Shown in pieces: positions 25,882 to 32,824 of a stretch of 53,146 bases of DNA. Below the pieces are notes generated by a model. It did not search any database. It saw only the letters and a program-made list of their open reading frames with translations, and was not told where the DNA came from. Every line of letters starts with the position of its first letter. The first letter of the stretch is position 1. Source of the DNA: Flavobacteriales bacterium (GTDB lineage: Bacteria; Bacteroidota; Bacteroidia; Flavobacteriales; Flavobacteriaceae). The translations under genes and the position numbers were made by a program. The DNA lies in the NCBI GenBank assembly GCA_011525015.1, contig WTJC01000019.1:1-53146 (forward strand). The letters run 5' to 3'.

Positions 25882-26526
25882 TTATAGCTTAAATCCCTCC
25901 TTAACCATGAATTTTCCTAAATCGATCCATTTTTCTAAAGGGTTCGATTGCAATAAATCAAAAACTGCTTGAACTGACTTTTCAATAGCGATATCGGTCT
26001 TTTCGAATTTTGGAGACTGATCTTCTGTCCAAAACTTTAATAAAATTAAAAACTGAACCCAAGTTCCCTCAGAAAATAATTTGTCGTTTAGTTCTTGAAT
26101 TTTCGACTCATTTTCATTGGACAGCACTGTGTCTTTTACAAAAGTCAAATAGTGTGTCCTAAAGTCTCTGAGTTGCTTTAAGTTTTTGAGGCGTTCTAAT
26201 GAATGACCCTCATTTAAAACATAGAGCACATAAGAACGGTTCAGGGTCAACAATTCGAAGTAAGAAAACAAGTAAGCCAAAAACTTTTCTTTCGAATCGT
26301 ATTTACTGAAGGATTTATTCTTCTTCAGTACTTTTTTACAATTTTTGTGAAAAGCCACCCAGATGTAATTTTTTACGGCATCAAGCGAAGCAAATACCCC
26401 ATAGAATTCATTTTCATTGAAATCGTGCTTTTGGCAAAATGCATAAATCGACTTGGGAAAAAGTTCAGAGGACAGCACTTCTTTGGTGTAGGCTTCGGCA
26501 ATCCTTGATTTTAATTCAGATTTCAT
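25882..26526 (-). CDS. TetR-family transcriptional regulator
   Basis: 214 aa, all helical. Residues about 5-55 resemble the TetR DNA-binding domain (RIAEAYTKEVL ... SIYAFCQKHDFNENEFYGVFASLDAVKNYIW), but in a diverged form typical of Bacteroidetes members. The rest fits a TetR-type ligand/dimer domain. It is the first gene of tetR-ABC1-fabH, so it probably controls a membrane-lipid function. The upstream attenuator-like RNA suggests a second layer of control. Confidence 0.7.
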   Translation of the reverse strand: MKSELKSRIAEAYTKEVLSSELFPKSIYAFCQKHDFNENEFYGVFASLDAVKNYIWVAFHKNCKKVLKKNKSFSKYDSKEKFLAYLFSYFELLTLNRSYVLYVLNEGHSLERLKNLKQLRDFRTHYLTFVKDTVLSNENESKIQELNDKLFSEGTWVQFLILLKFWTEDQSPKFEKTDIAIEKSVQAVFDLLQSNPLEKWIDLGKFMVKEGFKL

Positions 26527-26544
26527 AAGTCATTTGTGTTTAGA

Positions 26545-26552
26545 CAAAGGTA
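26545..26552 (-). promoter_or_regulatory. Possible tetR-proximal -7 box
   Basis: Minus-strand TACCTTTG fits TAnnTTTG, 18 bp before the tetR ATG and downstream of the hairpin terminator. There is no TTTG at -33, so it would be a weak or regulated second promoter that bypasses the attenuator. Confidence 0.4.
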
Positions 26553-26585
26553 ATATTTCATTAAACACAATTTACAGGCTTCTAC

Positions 26586-26623
26586 AAAAAAAAGAGAGCG
26601 CAATTCAAGTGAACGACGCTCTC
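26586..26623 (-). terminator. Rho-independent terminator / attenuator stem 3:4
   Basis: Minus strand: GAGAGCG (26623-26617), 16-nt loop with an inner TTCA/TGAA, CGCTCTC (26600-26594), then eight T (26593-26586). It lies 60 bp upstream of tetR and not after a known gene, so it terminates a short leader RNA. Confidence 0.85.
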
Positions 26624-26673
26624 AACAACCTAACCAATAAATAAACAAATTTGTTGAGAACTTTCTCTTTCAT
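26605..26673 (-). CDS. Putative leader peptide, 22 aa
   Basis: ATG to TGA, 22 codons: begins MKEKVLNKF, ends VRLLRASFT. Five leucines and three valines, with paired Leu codons before and around Val-Arg, plus two Arg. The AUG lies in the loop of stem 1:2, the body crosses segments 2 and 3, and the stop codon is inside the terminator loop. No Shine-Dalgarno is seen, which is normal in this phylum. Translation is unproven; support comes from the way the ORF is interleaved with the alternative stems. Confidence 0.5.
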   Translation of the reverse strand: MKEKVLNKFVYLLVRLLRASFT

Positions 26674-26695
26674 AGCAAAGTTTTACTCAACACTT

Positions 26696-26726
26696 CAAAT
26701 ATACAATTTTGTTTAGTTTTTCCAAA
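26696..26726 (-). promoter_or_regulatory. Promoter of the tetR leader RNA
   Basis: Minus strand: TTTG (26726-26723), 19-base spacer, TATATTTG (26703-26696), a perfect Bacteroidetes promoter. Transcription would begin near 26690, right at segment 1, and the RNA would be about 100 nt if terminated at 26586. Confidence 0.75.
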
Positions 26727-26777
26727 TAAAAGATAAACAAAATATAAATTTTAACATTTAGAGATTCGAATAAGTGG

Positions 26778-26820
26778 TGTCATAATGTCATAAAAGTCAG
26801 TATTGGTACCCTTTTTGACC
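26778..26820 (+). promoter_or_regulatory. Candidate stress regulatory region upstream of htpG
   Basis: TGTCATA is repeated at 26778-26784 and 26786-26792, with a third GTCA at 26796-26799. Next comes TTGGTAC-N5-TTGAC (26804-26819), which has the GG-N10-GN spacing of a sigma-54 promoter (consensus TGGCAC-N5-TTGCA) but GA in place of the GC. It lies 44-86 bp before the htpG ATG. The rest of the 26527-26863 gap is filled by the tetR leader on the other strand. Confidence 0.35.
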
Positions 26821-26863
26821 TATGTAGTTAAAATTTTTAAAATTCAATTTAAAAACAGATTTT

Positions 26864-28750
26864 ATGGAAAAAGGAAAAATAAATGTTTCAGTAGACAACA
26901 TTTTCCCCCTAATCAAGAAATTTCTTTACAGTGATCAAGAGATTTTTTTGCGAGAACTCGTTTCAAATGCCACAGATGCCACTTTAAAGTTAAAGCACCT
27001 ATGTGATATTGGAGAAGCAAAGGTTGAATACGGTACTCCTCAGATTGAGATTAAAGTCGATAAAAAGAAAAAACAAATTCGAATTATCGACCAAGGCGTT
27101 GGTATGAATGAAGAGGAAATTAAAAAATACATCAACCAAGTCGCTTTTTCAGGCGCCGAGGAGTTCTTAGATAAATACAAAGACAGTGCTAAAGACAGCG
27201 GCATAATCGGTCATTTTGGTTTAGGATTTTACTCGGCCTTTATGGTTGCAGACAAAGTTGAAATCATTTCAAAAAGCTACAAAGATGATGCTGCAGTTCA
27301 CTGGTCATGTGACGGTTCACCAGAATTTGAATTAAATCCTAGTGATAAAACAGAAAGAGGTACAGAAATAATTCTTCACATTGCTAAAGACGCAAAAGAC
27401 TTTTTAGAGGACGCAAAAATTACCGAACTCCTCAACAAGTACAACAAGTTCATGCCTGTTCCAATTAAGTTTGGTACACGCACTGAAACGCTAGAAAAAC
27501 CCGAAGGAGCAAAAGAAGAAGATGCAGCACCAACTCAAGAAGTAGATAACATTATAAATAACACTTCTCCTTCCTGGACTAAAAAGCCGGCAGATTTAAA
27601 AGCTGAAGACTACTCCTCTTTTTACAGAGAATTATATCCGATGCAATTTGAACAACCGCTGTTCAACATACATTTAAATGTAGACTATCCCTTTAATTTA
27701 ACTGGAATCTTGTACTTCCCAAAGCTCAGTCAAGATCTCAATCTGCAAAAGGACCGTATACAACTCTATCAAAATCAAGTGTTTGTCACAGATAATGTTG
27801 AGGGAATTGTTCCAGAATTCCTCACCATGCTAAAGGGAGTGATCGACTCTCCTGACATTCCTTTAAATGTTTCTAGATCTTACCTGCAATCAGATAGTAG
27901 TGTGAAAAAAATCACCTCTTATATCACTCGCAAGGTGGCAGATAAGCTGGCTAGTTTATACAAAAAAGATCGTGCTGATTTCGAAGCCAAATGGAACGAC
28001 ATAAAGGTGGTTATCGAGTACGGTATGCTCACTGAAGATAAATTTTACGAGAAATCAGAAAAGTTCGCGCTTTACCCTACTGTAGATGACACTTATCTGA
28101 CTTGGGAAGAATTGCAAGCCCAAATCGGCGAATTGCACAAGGACAAAGACGGCAAAACAATTGTTTTGTATGCCTCTAACAAAGAAGAGCAGTTCAGTTA
28201 TATCGAGAAGGCCAAAGAAAAGGGTTACACAGTATTATTGTTAGACTCTCCTATTGTACCGCATTTAATTCAAAAAATTGAGCAACAGAAAAACGGATTC
28301 AGTTTTGCAAGAGTTGACAGTGACAGCATTGAAAAACTGATTCAAAAAGAAGAAAATCAAGTTTCGAAACTTTCAGAAGAGCAACAAGAAACGCTAAAAT
28401 CTACCCTTGAAGCCCAATTAAAAGAACAGGGGTTCATCATTCAATTAGAGGCGCTTGATAGCAATTCAGATGCCTTTATGCTCACAGAGCCAGAATTTAT
28501 GCGTCGGATGAAAGACATGCAGCAAACCGGTGGAGGTGGTATGATGGGAATGGGCTCAATGCCAGATATGTACAATTTGGTTGTCAATACCAATTCAGAA
28601 ATCGCTCAACACATTTTAGATACTGAGGATACTGAACAAAAGTCAAGCCTAATTCATCAGGCCTTAGATTTAGCTAAATTGTCAAAAGGCTTACTCAAAG
28701 GAGAAGCCCTTGCAGCTTTTGTTAGTCGATCTTATAAATTGATTAAATAG
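26864..28750 (+). CDS. htpG: Molecular chaperone HtpG (Hsp90)
   Basis: 628 aa ATP-dependent cytosolic chaperone. The N-terminal GHKL ATPase domain has ELVSNATDA near residue 30, IDQGVGMN near 75 and GHFGLGFYSAFMV near 115. The middle domain has the catalytic-loop Arg region SRSYLQSD near 340. The C-terminal dimer domain holds a Gly/Met-rich insert (GGGGMMGMGSMPDMYN near 560), which I believe is usual for Bacteroidetes. A strong terminator follows the stop. The divergent partner is the tetR operon. Confidence 0.96.
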   Translation: MEKGKINVSVDNIFPLIKKFLYSDQEIFLRELVSNATDATLKLKHLCDIGEAKVEYGTPQIEIKVDKKKKQIRIIDQGVGMNEEEIKKYINQVAFSGAEEFLDKYKDSAKDSGIIGHFGLGFYSAFMVADKVEIISKSYKDDAAVHWSCDGSPEFELNPSDKTERGTEIILHIAKDAKDFLEDAKITELLNKYNKFMPVPIKFGTRTETLEKPEGAKEEDAAPTQEVDNIINNTSPSWTKKPADLKAEDYSSFYRELYPMQFEQPLFNIHLNVDYPFNLTGILYFPKLSQDLNLQKDRIQLYQNQVFVTDNVEGIVPEFLTMLKGVIDSPDIPLNVSRSYLQSDSSVKKITSYITRKVADKLASLYKKDRADFEAKWNDIKVVIEYGMLTEDKFYEKSEKFALYPTVDDTYLTWEELQAQIGELHKDKDGKTIVLYASNKEEQFSYIEKAKEKGYTVLLLDSPIVPHLIQKIEQQKNGFSFARVDSDSIEKLIQKEENQVSKLSEEQQETLKSTLEAQLKEQGFIIQLEALDSNSDAFMLTEPEFMRRMKDMQQTGGGGMMGMGSMPDMYNLVVNTNSEIAQHILDTEDTEQKSSLIHQALDLAKLSKGLLKGEALAAFVSRSYKLIK

Positions 28751-28761
28751 TAGAAAAGAAG

Positions 28762-28784
28762 AAAGCCCTGCAGTGCAGGGCTTT
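28762..28784. terminator. Bidirectional terminator between htpG and the small exported-protein gene
   Basis: Near-perfect palindrome AAAGCCCTGCA-G-TGCAGGGCTTT, with a usable stem of 9 bp and a small loop, 12 bp past the htpG stop. T-rich tracts follow on both strands, weaker on the plus strand, so it can serve both convergent genes. Confidence 0.75.
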
Positions 28785-28814
28785 ATAACTAAACTAACTA
28801 AACATTACAGAAGA

Positions 28815-29162
28815 CTATTGAACTGTAAACTTTTCTTCGAACTGTAATCCGTTATCATAAACACGAATGCGATAAGTGTCTGAATAGGCAGTGTCGAAAT
28901 TAAATACCTTAGAAATTGAGAATTCACCTTTTAAGTTCTCGCGGTAAACCTCTCTATTTTTTGAATCGAGAACGACGATATAAACCTCGTTCAAATCCCA
29001 GTTAATAAATTGCATTTTTACTTTTTTGTCTTGCTTACTGAAGACAGGATCGAAGCTTACAATCTCTTTTGAAGGACCAGAAGAAAGTGGGTTAGCAAAA
29101 AGAGATGGAAGCATTGCCGTCATTAAAAACAGGGTAACTACTCTTAATTTTAAATTTGTCAT
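28815..29162 (-). CDS. Small exported protein of unknown function
   Basis: 115 aa. Signal peptide at residues 1-24 (LRVVTLFLMTAMLPSLFANP). The mature part (about 90 aa) is strand-rich, with repeated hydrophobic-polar alternation such as VKMQFINWDLNEVYIVVLDS and YRIRVYDNGLQFEEKFTVQ, resembling a small beta-sandwich like the domains at the ends of secreted Bacteroidetes proteins. I chose ATG 29162; the longer frame to 29213 begins with TTG and adds polar residues before the signal. Function is unknown. Confidence 0.7.
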   Translation of the reverse strand: MTNLKLRVVTLFLMTAMLPSLFANPLSSGPSKEIVSFDPVFSKQDKKVKMQFINWDLNEVYIVVLDSKNREVYRENLKGEFSISKVFNFDTAYSDTYRIRVYDNGLQFEEKFTVQ

Positions 29163-29194
29163 AACGTTCGTTTTTTTATTTGATGAATACAGTA

Positions 29195-29202
29195 CAAATG
29201 TA
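29195..29202 (-). promoter_or_regulatory. -7 box of the small exported-protein gene
   Basis: Minus-strand TACATTTG, inside the palindrome TACAAATGTA (29193-29202), 32 bp before the ATG. A GTTG lies about 20 bases further upstream as a partial -33. Confidence 0.45.
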
Positions 29203-29262
29203 CTTCTGAACAAAAGGAAGGAACAACATCAGAATTGCTCAATATATGTGCTATTTTAACCT

Positions 29263-29270
29263 TATATTTG
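29263..29270 (+). promoter_or_regulatory. -7 box of araC-alkB-TIGR03643
   Basis: TATATTTG fits TAnnTTTG, 45 bp before the AraC-family ATG. No -33 TTTG at proper spacing. Confidence 0.4.
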
Positions 29271-29315
29271 TTATTATGTTATCTCAATGTTAATTTTTGA
29301 CACAACTTAAGTAAA

Positions 29316-30179
29316 ATGCTCAAGCCCTCTTTAGAAATTGTTACACCGAGTTTTGGAAATTCTTTTGCGCTGAACAGCTTTGATAAAAGGCATGTAAATA
29401 CCTATAAGAGTTGGCACTACCATCCGGAAATTGAATTGGTATACATCAATGGTGGAAGTGGCAAAAGACAAATAGGAAGTCATGTCTCTTACTTTAATGA
29501 CGGAGATCTCATTCTCATAGGATCCAATCTGCCTCACTGCGGATTCACCGATGAATACACCAATAATGAAAAAGAGACTTTAGTTCAAATTAAAGAAGAT
29601 TCCTTAGGGATGGATTTTTTAAACGTGCCTGAAATACAACCTATAAAACTATTGTTTGAGCGGGCAAAATCTGGTCTTGCTTTTGGAGGAAAGACTAAGG
29701 TGAAAATTGGAGAGAAAATGGAAATACTTGAATACCAATCTGATTTTCAAAAATTGATGAGTATTCTAAATATTTTTCACGAACTGGCACAATCAAAAGA
29801 GGTTAGCGTATTAAATGCCTCGGGATTTTCTATGAATACAGAAATCTCAGACAACAACCGCATCAATGATGTTTTTAACTACGTAAAAAATAATTTCCAG
29901 CGCCCTATATCACTTGACGAAATTGCAGCAGTAGCCTTTATGACTGTTCCTGCGTTTTGCAGATACTTTAAGAAAGTCACCAATAAAACCTTTACGCAGT
30001 TTGTCAATGAGTACAGACTGGTGCACGCCTCTAAATTATTAAGTGAGGAGCCCATGAGCGTTGCTGATATTGCTGATGAATGTGGGTTTAATAATTTTTC
30101 ACATTTCACGAAACTCTTTAAAAACTTTACTGGACAGTCTCCTTCAACCTATAGAAAAAATCTAAAACAGTCGTTATGA
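29316..30179 (+). CDS. AraC-family regulator with cupin sensor domain
   Basis: 287 aa. The N-terminal cupin-like domain (about 15-100; WHYHPEIELVYINGGSGKRQIG and LIGSNLPHCG) is the usual small-molecule sensor. The C-terminal AraC domain (about 185-285) has two helix-turn-helix units: ISLDEIAAVAFMTVPAFCRYFKK and SVADIADECGFNNFSHFTKLFK. The ligand is unknown. The stop overlaps the alkB-like start by 4 bp, so regulator and dioxygenase are translated together. Confidence 0.9.
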   Translation: MLKPSLEIVTPSFGNSFALNSFDKRHVNTYKSWHYHPEIELVYINGGSGKRQIGSHVSYFNDGDLILIGSNLPHCGFTDEYTNNEKETLVQIKEDSLGMDFLNVPEIQPIKLLFERAKSGLAFGGKTKVKIGEKMEILEYQSDFQKLMSILNIFHELAQSKEVSVLNASGFSMNTEISDNNRINDVFNYVKNNFQRPISLDEIAAVAFMTVPAFCRYFKKVTNKTFTQFVNEYRLVHASKLLSEEPMSVADIADECGFNNFSHFTKLFKNFTGQSPSTYRKNLKQSL

Positions 30180-30763
30180 AACAAATAGAATTACCCGAAT
30201 TGGAGGTTTGGTATAAGACTGATTTTTTATCGCCTGAAGAAGCCGACTACTTCTACAAACTATTTGAGACAACTGTACCCTGGAGACAAGACCCAATCGT
30301 AATCTTCGGAAAACAATTCATGCAACCTCGACTGACTGCATTTTATTCAGAGAACAGCCTGAGCTATGGTTATTCTTCAATACGAATGCAACCCCACCCC
30401 TTCACCACTGAATTAAAAAACCTAAAAGATAGAGTTGAGCAATGCACTCAAATGAGCTTTAATTGTTGTTTGTTAAATTTTTATAGAGACGGTAATGACA
30501 GCAATGGATGGCATAGCGACGATGAAAAAGAACTCGGAAAGAATCCTGAAATCGCAAGTGTCAGCCTTGGTGGAGAGCGCTTTTTTCACTTAAAGCACAA
30601 AGTAGATAAAGACTTAAAGGCTAAAATTTTACTTGAAAAAGGAAGTTTACTTGCTATGGGGGGACAAACGCAACACAGGTACAAACACCAGATTCCAAAG
30701 TCAAAAACCCATACCACCCCAAGAATTAATTTAACCTTTAGGCGTATCTTTGATGTGCTATGA
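30176..30763 (+). CDS. AlkB-like 2-oxoglutarate/Fe(II) dioxygenase
   Basis: 195 aa, consistent with oxidative demethylation of alkylated nucleic acid bases. The Fe(II) ligands are seen in NGWHSDDEKELG (H and D) and the distal His in GGQTQHRYKHQIPK. The 2-oxoglutarate-binding Arg pair is in PRINLTFRRI at the C-terminus. The form resembles the ALKBH2/3-like group. It overlaps both neighbours by 4 bp. Fusion-like coupling to an AraC regulator recalls the Ada-AlkB response, but this AraC protein has a cupin and no Ada domain. Confidence 0.9.
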   Translation: MKQIELPELEVWYKTDFLSPEEADYFYKLFETTVPWRQDPIVIFGKQFMQPRLTAFYSENSLSYGYSSIRMQPHPFTTELKNLKDRVEQCTQMSFNCCLLNFYRDGNDSNGWHSDDEKELGKNPEIASVSLGGERFFHLKHKVDKDLKAKILLEKGSLLAMGGQTQHRYKHQIPKSKTHTTPRINLTFRRIFDVL

Positions 30764-31038
30764 CAAGAGAATTTTCTGAACGAGAACTAGATCGTATTAT
30801 TGAGATGGCCTGGGAAGATCGCACCCCCTTTGAGGCCATCAAATACCAATTCAACATCAGCGAACAACAGACTATAGAGTTGATGCGCAAGCACATGAAA
30901 CCTTCAAGCTTTAAAATGTGGAGAAAACGAGTGCAAGGCAGAAAAACAAAACACGCACTAAAGCGAAGTTCTTCGGTTGATCGTTTCAAATGCAATCGTC
31001 AGCGAAATATCAGTAACAATAAAGTCTCCAAGCGTTAA
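30760..31038 (+). CDS. TIGR03643-family (DUF2805) small protein
   Basis: 92 aa. The body FSERELDRIIEMAWEDRTPFEAIKYQFNISEQQ ... is a compact helical domain resembling a helix-turn-helix, followed by a basic tail (RKRVQGRKTKHALKR). The family is conserved in Bacteroidetes and some Proteobacteria without a known role. The basic tail suggests nucleic acid binding. It overlaps alkB by 4 bp at its start and the S1/P1 nuclease stop by 4 bp at its end. Confidence 0.8.
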   Translation: MTREFSERELDRIIEMAWEDRTPFEAIKYQFNISEQQTIELMRKHMKPSSFKMWRKRVQGRKTKHALKRSSSVDRFKCNRQRNISNNKVSKR

Positions 31039-31835
31039 AATAACTCCTCGAGTAATTTAGCCAAGCGATAACCTCCTTTTCGCAATTGTTCAAAAAGTAG
31101 GCTGTTGTGATCATAACTATAGCGATAGCTTAATCGATCACCATCTTGGGCCGAGTCATATATCGTTTGAACGATTTGATGAGACTCCTCAATCCAATCT
31201 AGTGCGTTTCCTTTTGCATATGAATTGCGTTGATTCACAGAAGTTCCCCTCATCAACTCATCGCTGAGACTTTTGGCATCCATCCCCCAGGACTCTATAA
31301 GATTAGAATCCCAAACTCGGTGCAGATTAGATGAACTTGAAAACCATTTGACCTTAATGTTGTTTCCACCGCGATCTTCAGAGCGACCTACATGCAGTGG
31401 CTGGTGTAAATCTCCTATAAAGTGAATCAAGAGTTTTAAATGAAAGGCCTTATCTGAATCTGAACTGTTTTTGCTTTTAATGACTTGGATGCACTTTTGA
31501 ATACCTTGAGCTAAATCGCCTTCTTCAGCTGCTTTTTCAGCCTTATAAGTCTCATTCATGGGATAATTTACATAATGCCAAGGGCTGTATTGATCATAGG
31601 CTCTATCACTTTTTATTTCATCGGCATAAGTCGAATAATAGGCAATGCTGTGACCTCCTAATAATTTATTGATTTTCTTAAGCGCCTTTTTGGACAAATT
31701 AGCTTCAGCGATGTAACCTACAACTCTATGACCAGTTTGACCCCAATTATCGTCTTCAACCAAAGGTGTTGCATTCAATTTAAAGGCCACACAGCTGATT
31801 GTCACAATTAAAATTTTAATGCCGGATAATTTCAT
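31035..31835 (-). CDS. S1/P1-type zinc nuclease, secreted
   Basis: 266 aa, secreted nuclease for single-stranded DNA/RNA. A signal peptide (about 1-22) is followed by the family start W31-G-x-x-G-H36, then His/Asp zinc ligands in STYADEIK, SPWHYVNYP, HFIGDLHQPLHVG and GGNNIKVKW, and DSNLIE. All three zinc sites look filled. In the P1 enzyme the mature N-terminal Trp is a ligand; here four acidic/polar residues may precede it, depending on cleavage. It converges with TIGR03643 through a shared TTAA. Confidence 0.92.
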   Translation of the reverse strand: MKLSGIKILIVTISCVAFKLNATPLVEDDNWGQTGHRVVGYIAEANLSKKALKKINKLLGGHSIAYYSTYADEIKSDRAYDQYSPWHYVNYPMNETYKAEKAAEEGDLAQGIQKCIQVIKSKNSSDSDKAFHLKLLIHFIGDLHQPLHVGRSEDRGGNNIKVKWFSSSSNLHRVWDSNLIESWGMDAKSLSDELMRGTSVNQRNSYAKGNALDWIEESHQIVQTIYDSAQDGDRLSYRYSYDHNSLLFEQLRKGGYRLAKLLEELF

Positions 31836-31869
31836 GTCAATTAATTTTTAACGAAAATACATCGATTCA

Positions 31870-31885
31870 TTTGATCCCAATCAAA
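31870..31885. promoter_or_regulatory. Inverted repeat between nuclease and SPFH operon
   Basis: TTTGAT-CCCA-ATCAAA, a perfect 6-4-6 dyad in the 103-bp divergent gap. On the minus strand its TTTG lies about 22 bases upstream of TATTTTCG, a near -7 box for the nuclease gene, so a bound protein could block that promoter. Confidence 0.35.
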
Positions 31886-31938
31886 GACATGAGGCAAAAC
31901 TCAAAAATTACTACCTTATAGCCTTAAAACAAATCAAA

Positions 31939-32811
31939 ATGAAAGACCAAGCCAATACCTCGACATTTGAAAAAACCAAACGCCCTATTTCTGGATACAT
32001 TATGGTGTTTTTATGCCTGTCCATTATGGGTTACTCTATTTATCAAGTCATTACATTTAGAGAGGCACTCTATATATTGTCATTCATTTTTGGATTGTTC
32101 ATGATTACGGGTACTATATTGATAAATCCAAATACGGCCAAGGTGCTGCTCCTCTTTGGAAAATACAAAGGAACAGTCAAAAAAAATGGACTGTATTGGG
32201 TTAACCCTTTTTACGCCAAGAGAAAAATCTCACTACGTGCAAGTAATTTTGACAGTGAACGCTTAAAAGTAAACGACAAAATAGGAAACCCTATCATGAT
32301 CAGCACCATTCTTGTGTGGAGAGTGACAGATACCTACCTCGCAAGCTTTGAGGTGGATGACTATAAAAACTTCGTTCGTGTTCAGACCGATGCTGCCGTG
32401 CGAAAATTAGCCAGTATGTATCCATATGACAATTTTGAAGACGGTACAGAAGATGACCAAGTAACCCTTCGATCAAGTATTAACGAGGTCAGTGAAGCCC
32501 TAGAAAAAGAAATACAAGAGCGACTTAGCATGGCAGGCATTGAAGTTTTAGAGGCGCGTATTGGTTACTTGGCTTATGCTCAAGAAATTGCAAACGCCAT
32601 GCTTAAAAGACAGCAAGCAACAGCCATTGTAGCAGCCAGACATAAAATTGTTGAGGGTGCAGTGGGAATGGTTGAAATGGCCTTACAAGAACTCAGCGAA
32701 AAAGAAGTCGTCAAACTCGACGAGAAAACAAAAGCATCAATGGTGAGCAATCTTATGGTTGTCTTATGTTCAGATAAAGATGCCGCTCCTATTGTAAATA
32801 CTACGACTTAA
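31939..32811 (+). CDS. SPFH/Band-7 domain membrane protein
   Basis: 290 aa. Two N-terminal membrane segments (about 18-38 and 43-62) are followed by a Band-7 domain (about 68-250; KVLLLFGKYKGTVKKNGLYWVNPFY) and a charged coiled region with RQQATAIVAARHKIVEGA. This is the stomatin/flotillin-like scaffold type that forms membrane microdomain oligomers. First gene of a plus-strand operon; a hydrolase follows after 13 bp. Confidence 0.9.
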   Translation: MKDQANTSTFEKTKRPISGYIMVFLCLSIMGYSIYQVITFREALYILSFIFGLFMITGTILINPNTAKVLLLFGKYKGTVKKNGLYWVNPFYAKRKISLRASNFDSERLKVNDKIGNPIMISTILVWRVTDTYLASFEVDDYKNFVRVQTDAAVRKLASMYPYDNFEDGTEDDQVTLRSSINEVSEALEKEIQERLSMAGIEVLEARIGYLAYAQEIANAMLKRQQATAIVAARHKIVEGAVGMVEMALQELSEKEVVKLDEKTKASMVSNLMVVLCSDKDAAPIVNTTT

Positions 32812-32824
32812 TCCATTTCAACTC

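Larger units (their letters stand above)
26586..26691 (-). promoter_or_regulatory. Candidate transcription attenuator upstream of tetR-ABC1-fabH
   Basis: Minus-strand RNA with four mutually exclusive segments. Segment 1 is GTTGAG-TAA-AACTTT (26691-26677). Segment 2 is AAAGTTCTCAAC (26664-26653). Segment 3 is GTTGAGAGC with the next G (26626-26617). Segment 4 is CGCTCTC (26600-26594). 1:2 pairs 12 bp around a 3-nt bulge with the leader AUG in its loop. 2:3 pairs 9 bp with one G-U and would destroy the terminator. 3:4 is the terminator. A leader ORF spans segments 2 and 3. Confidence 0.6.
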
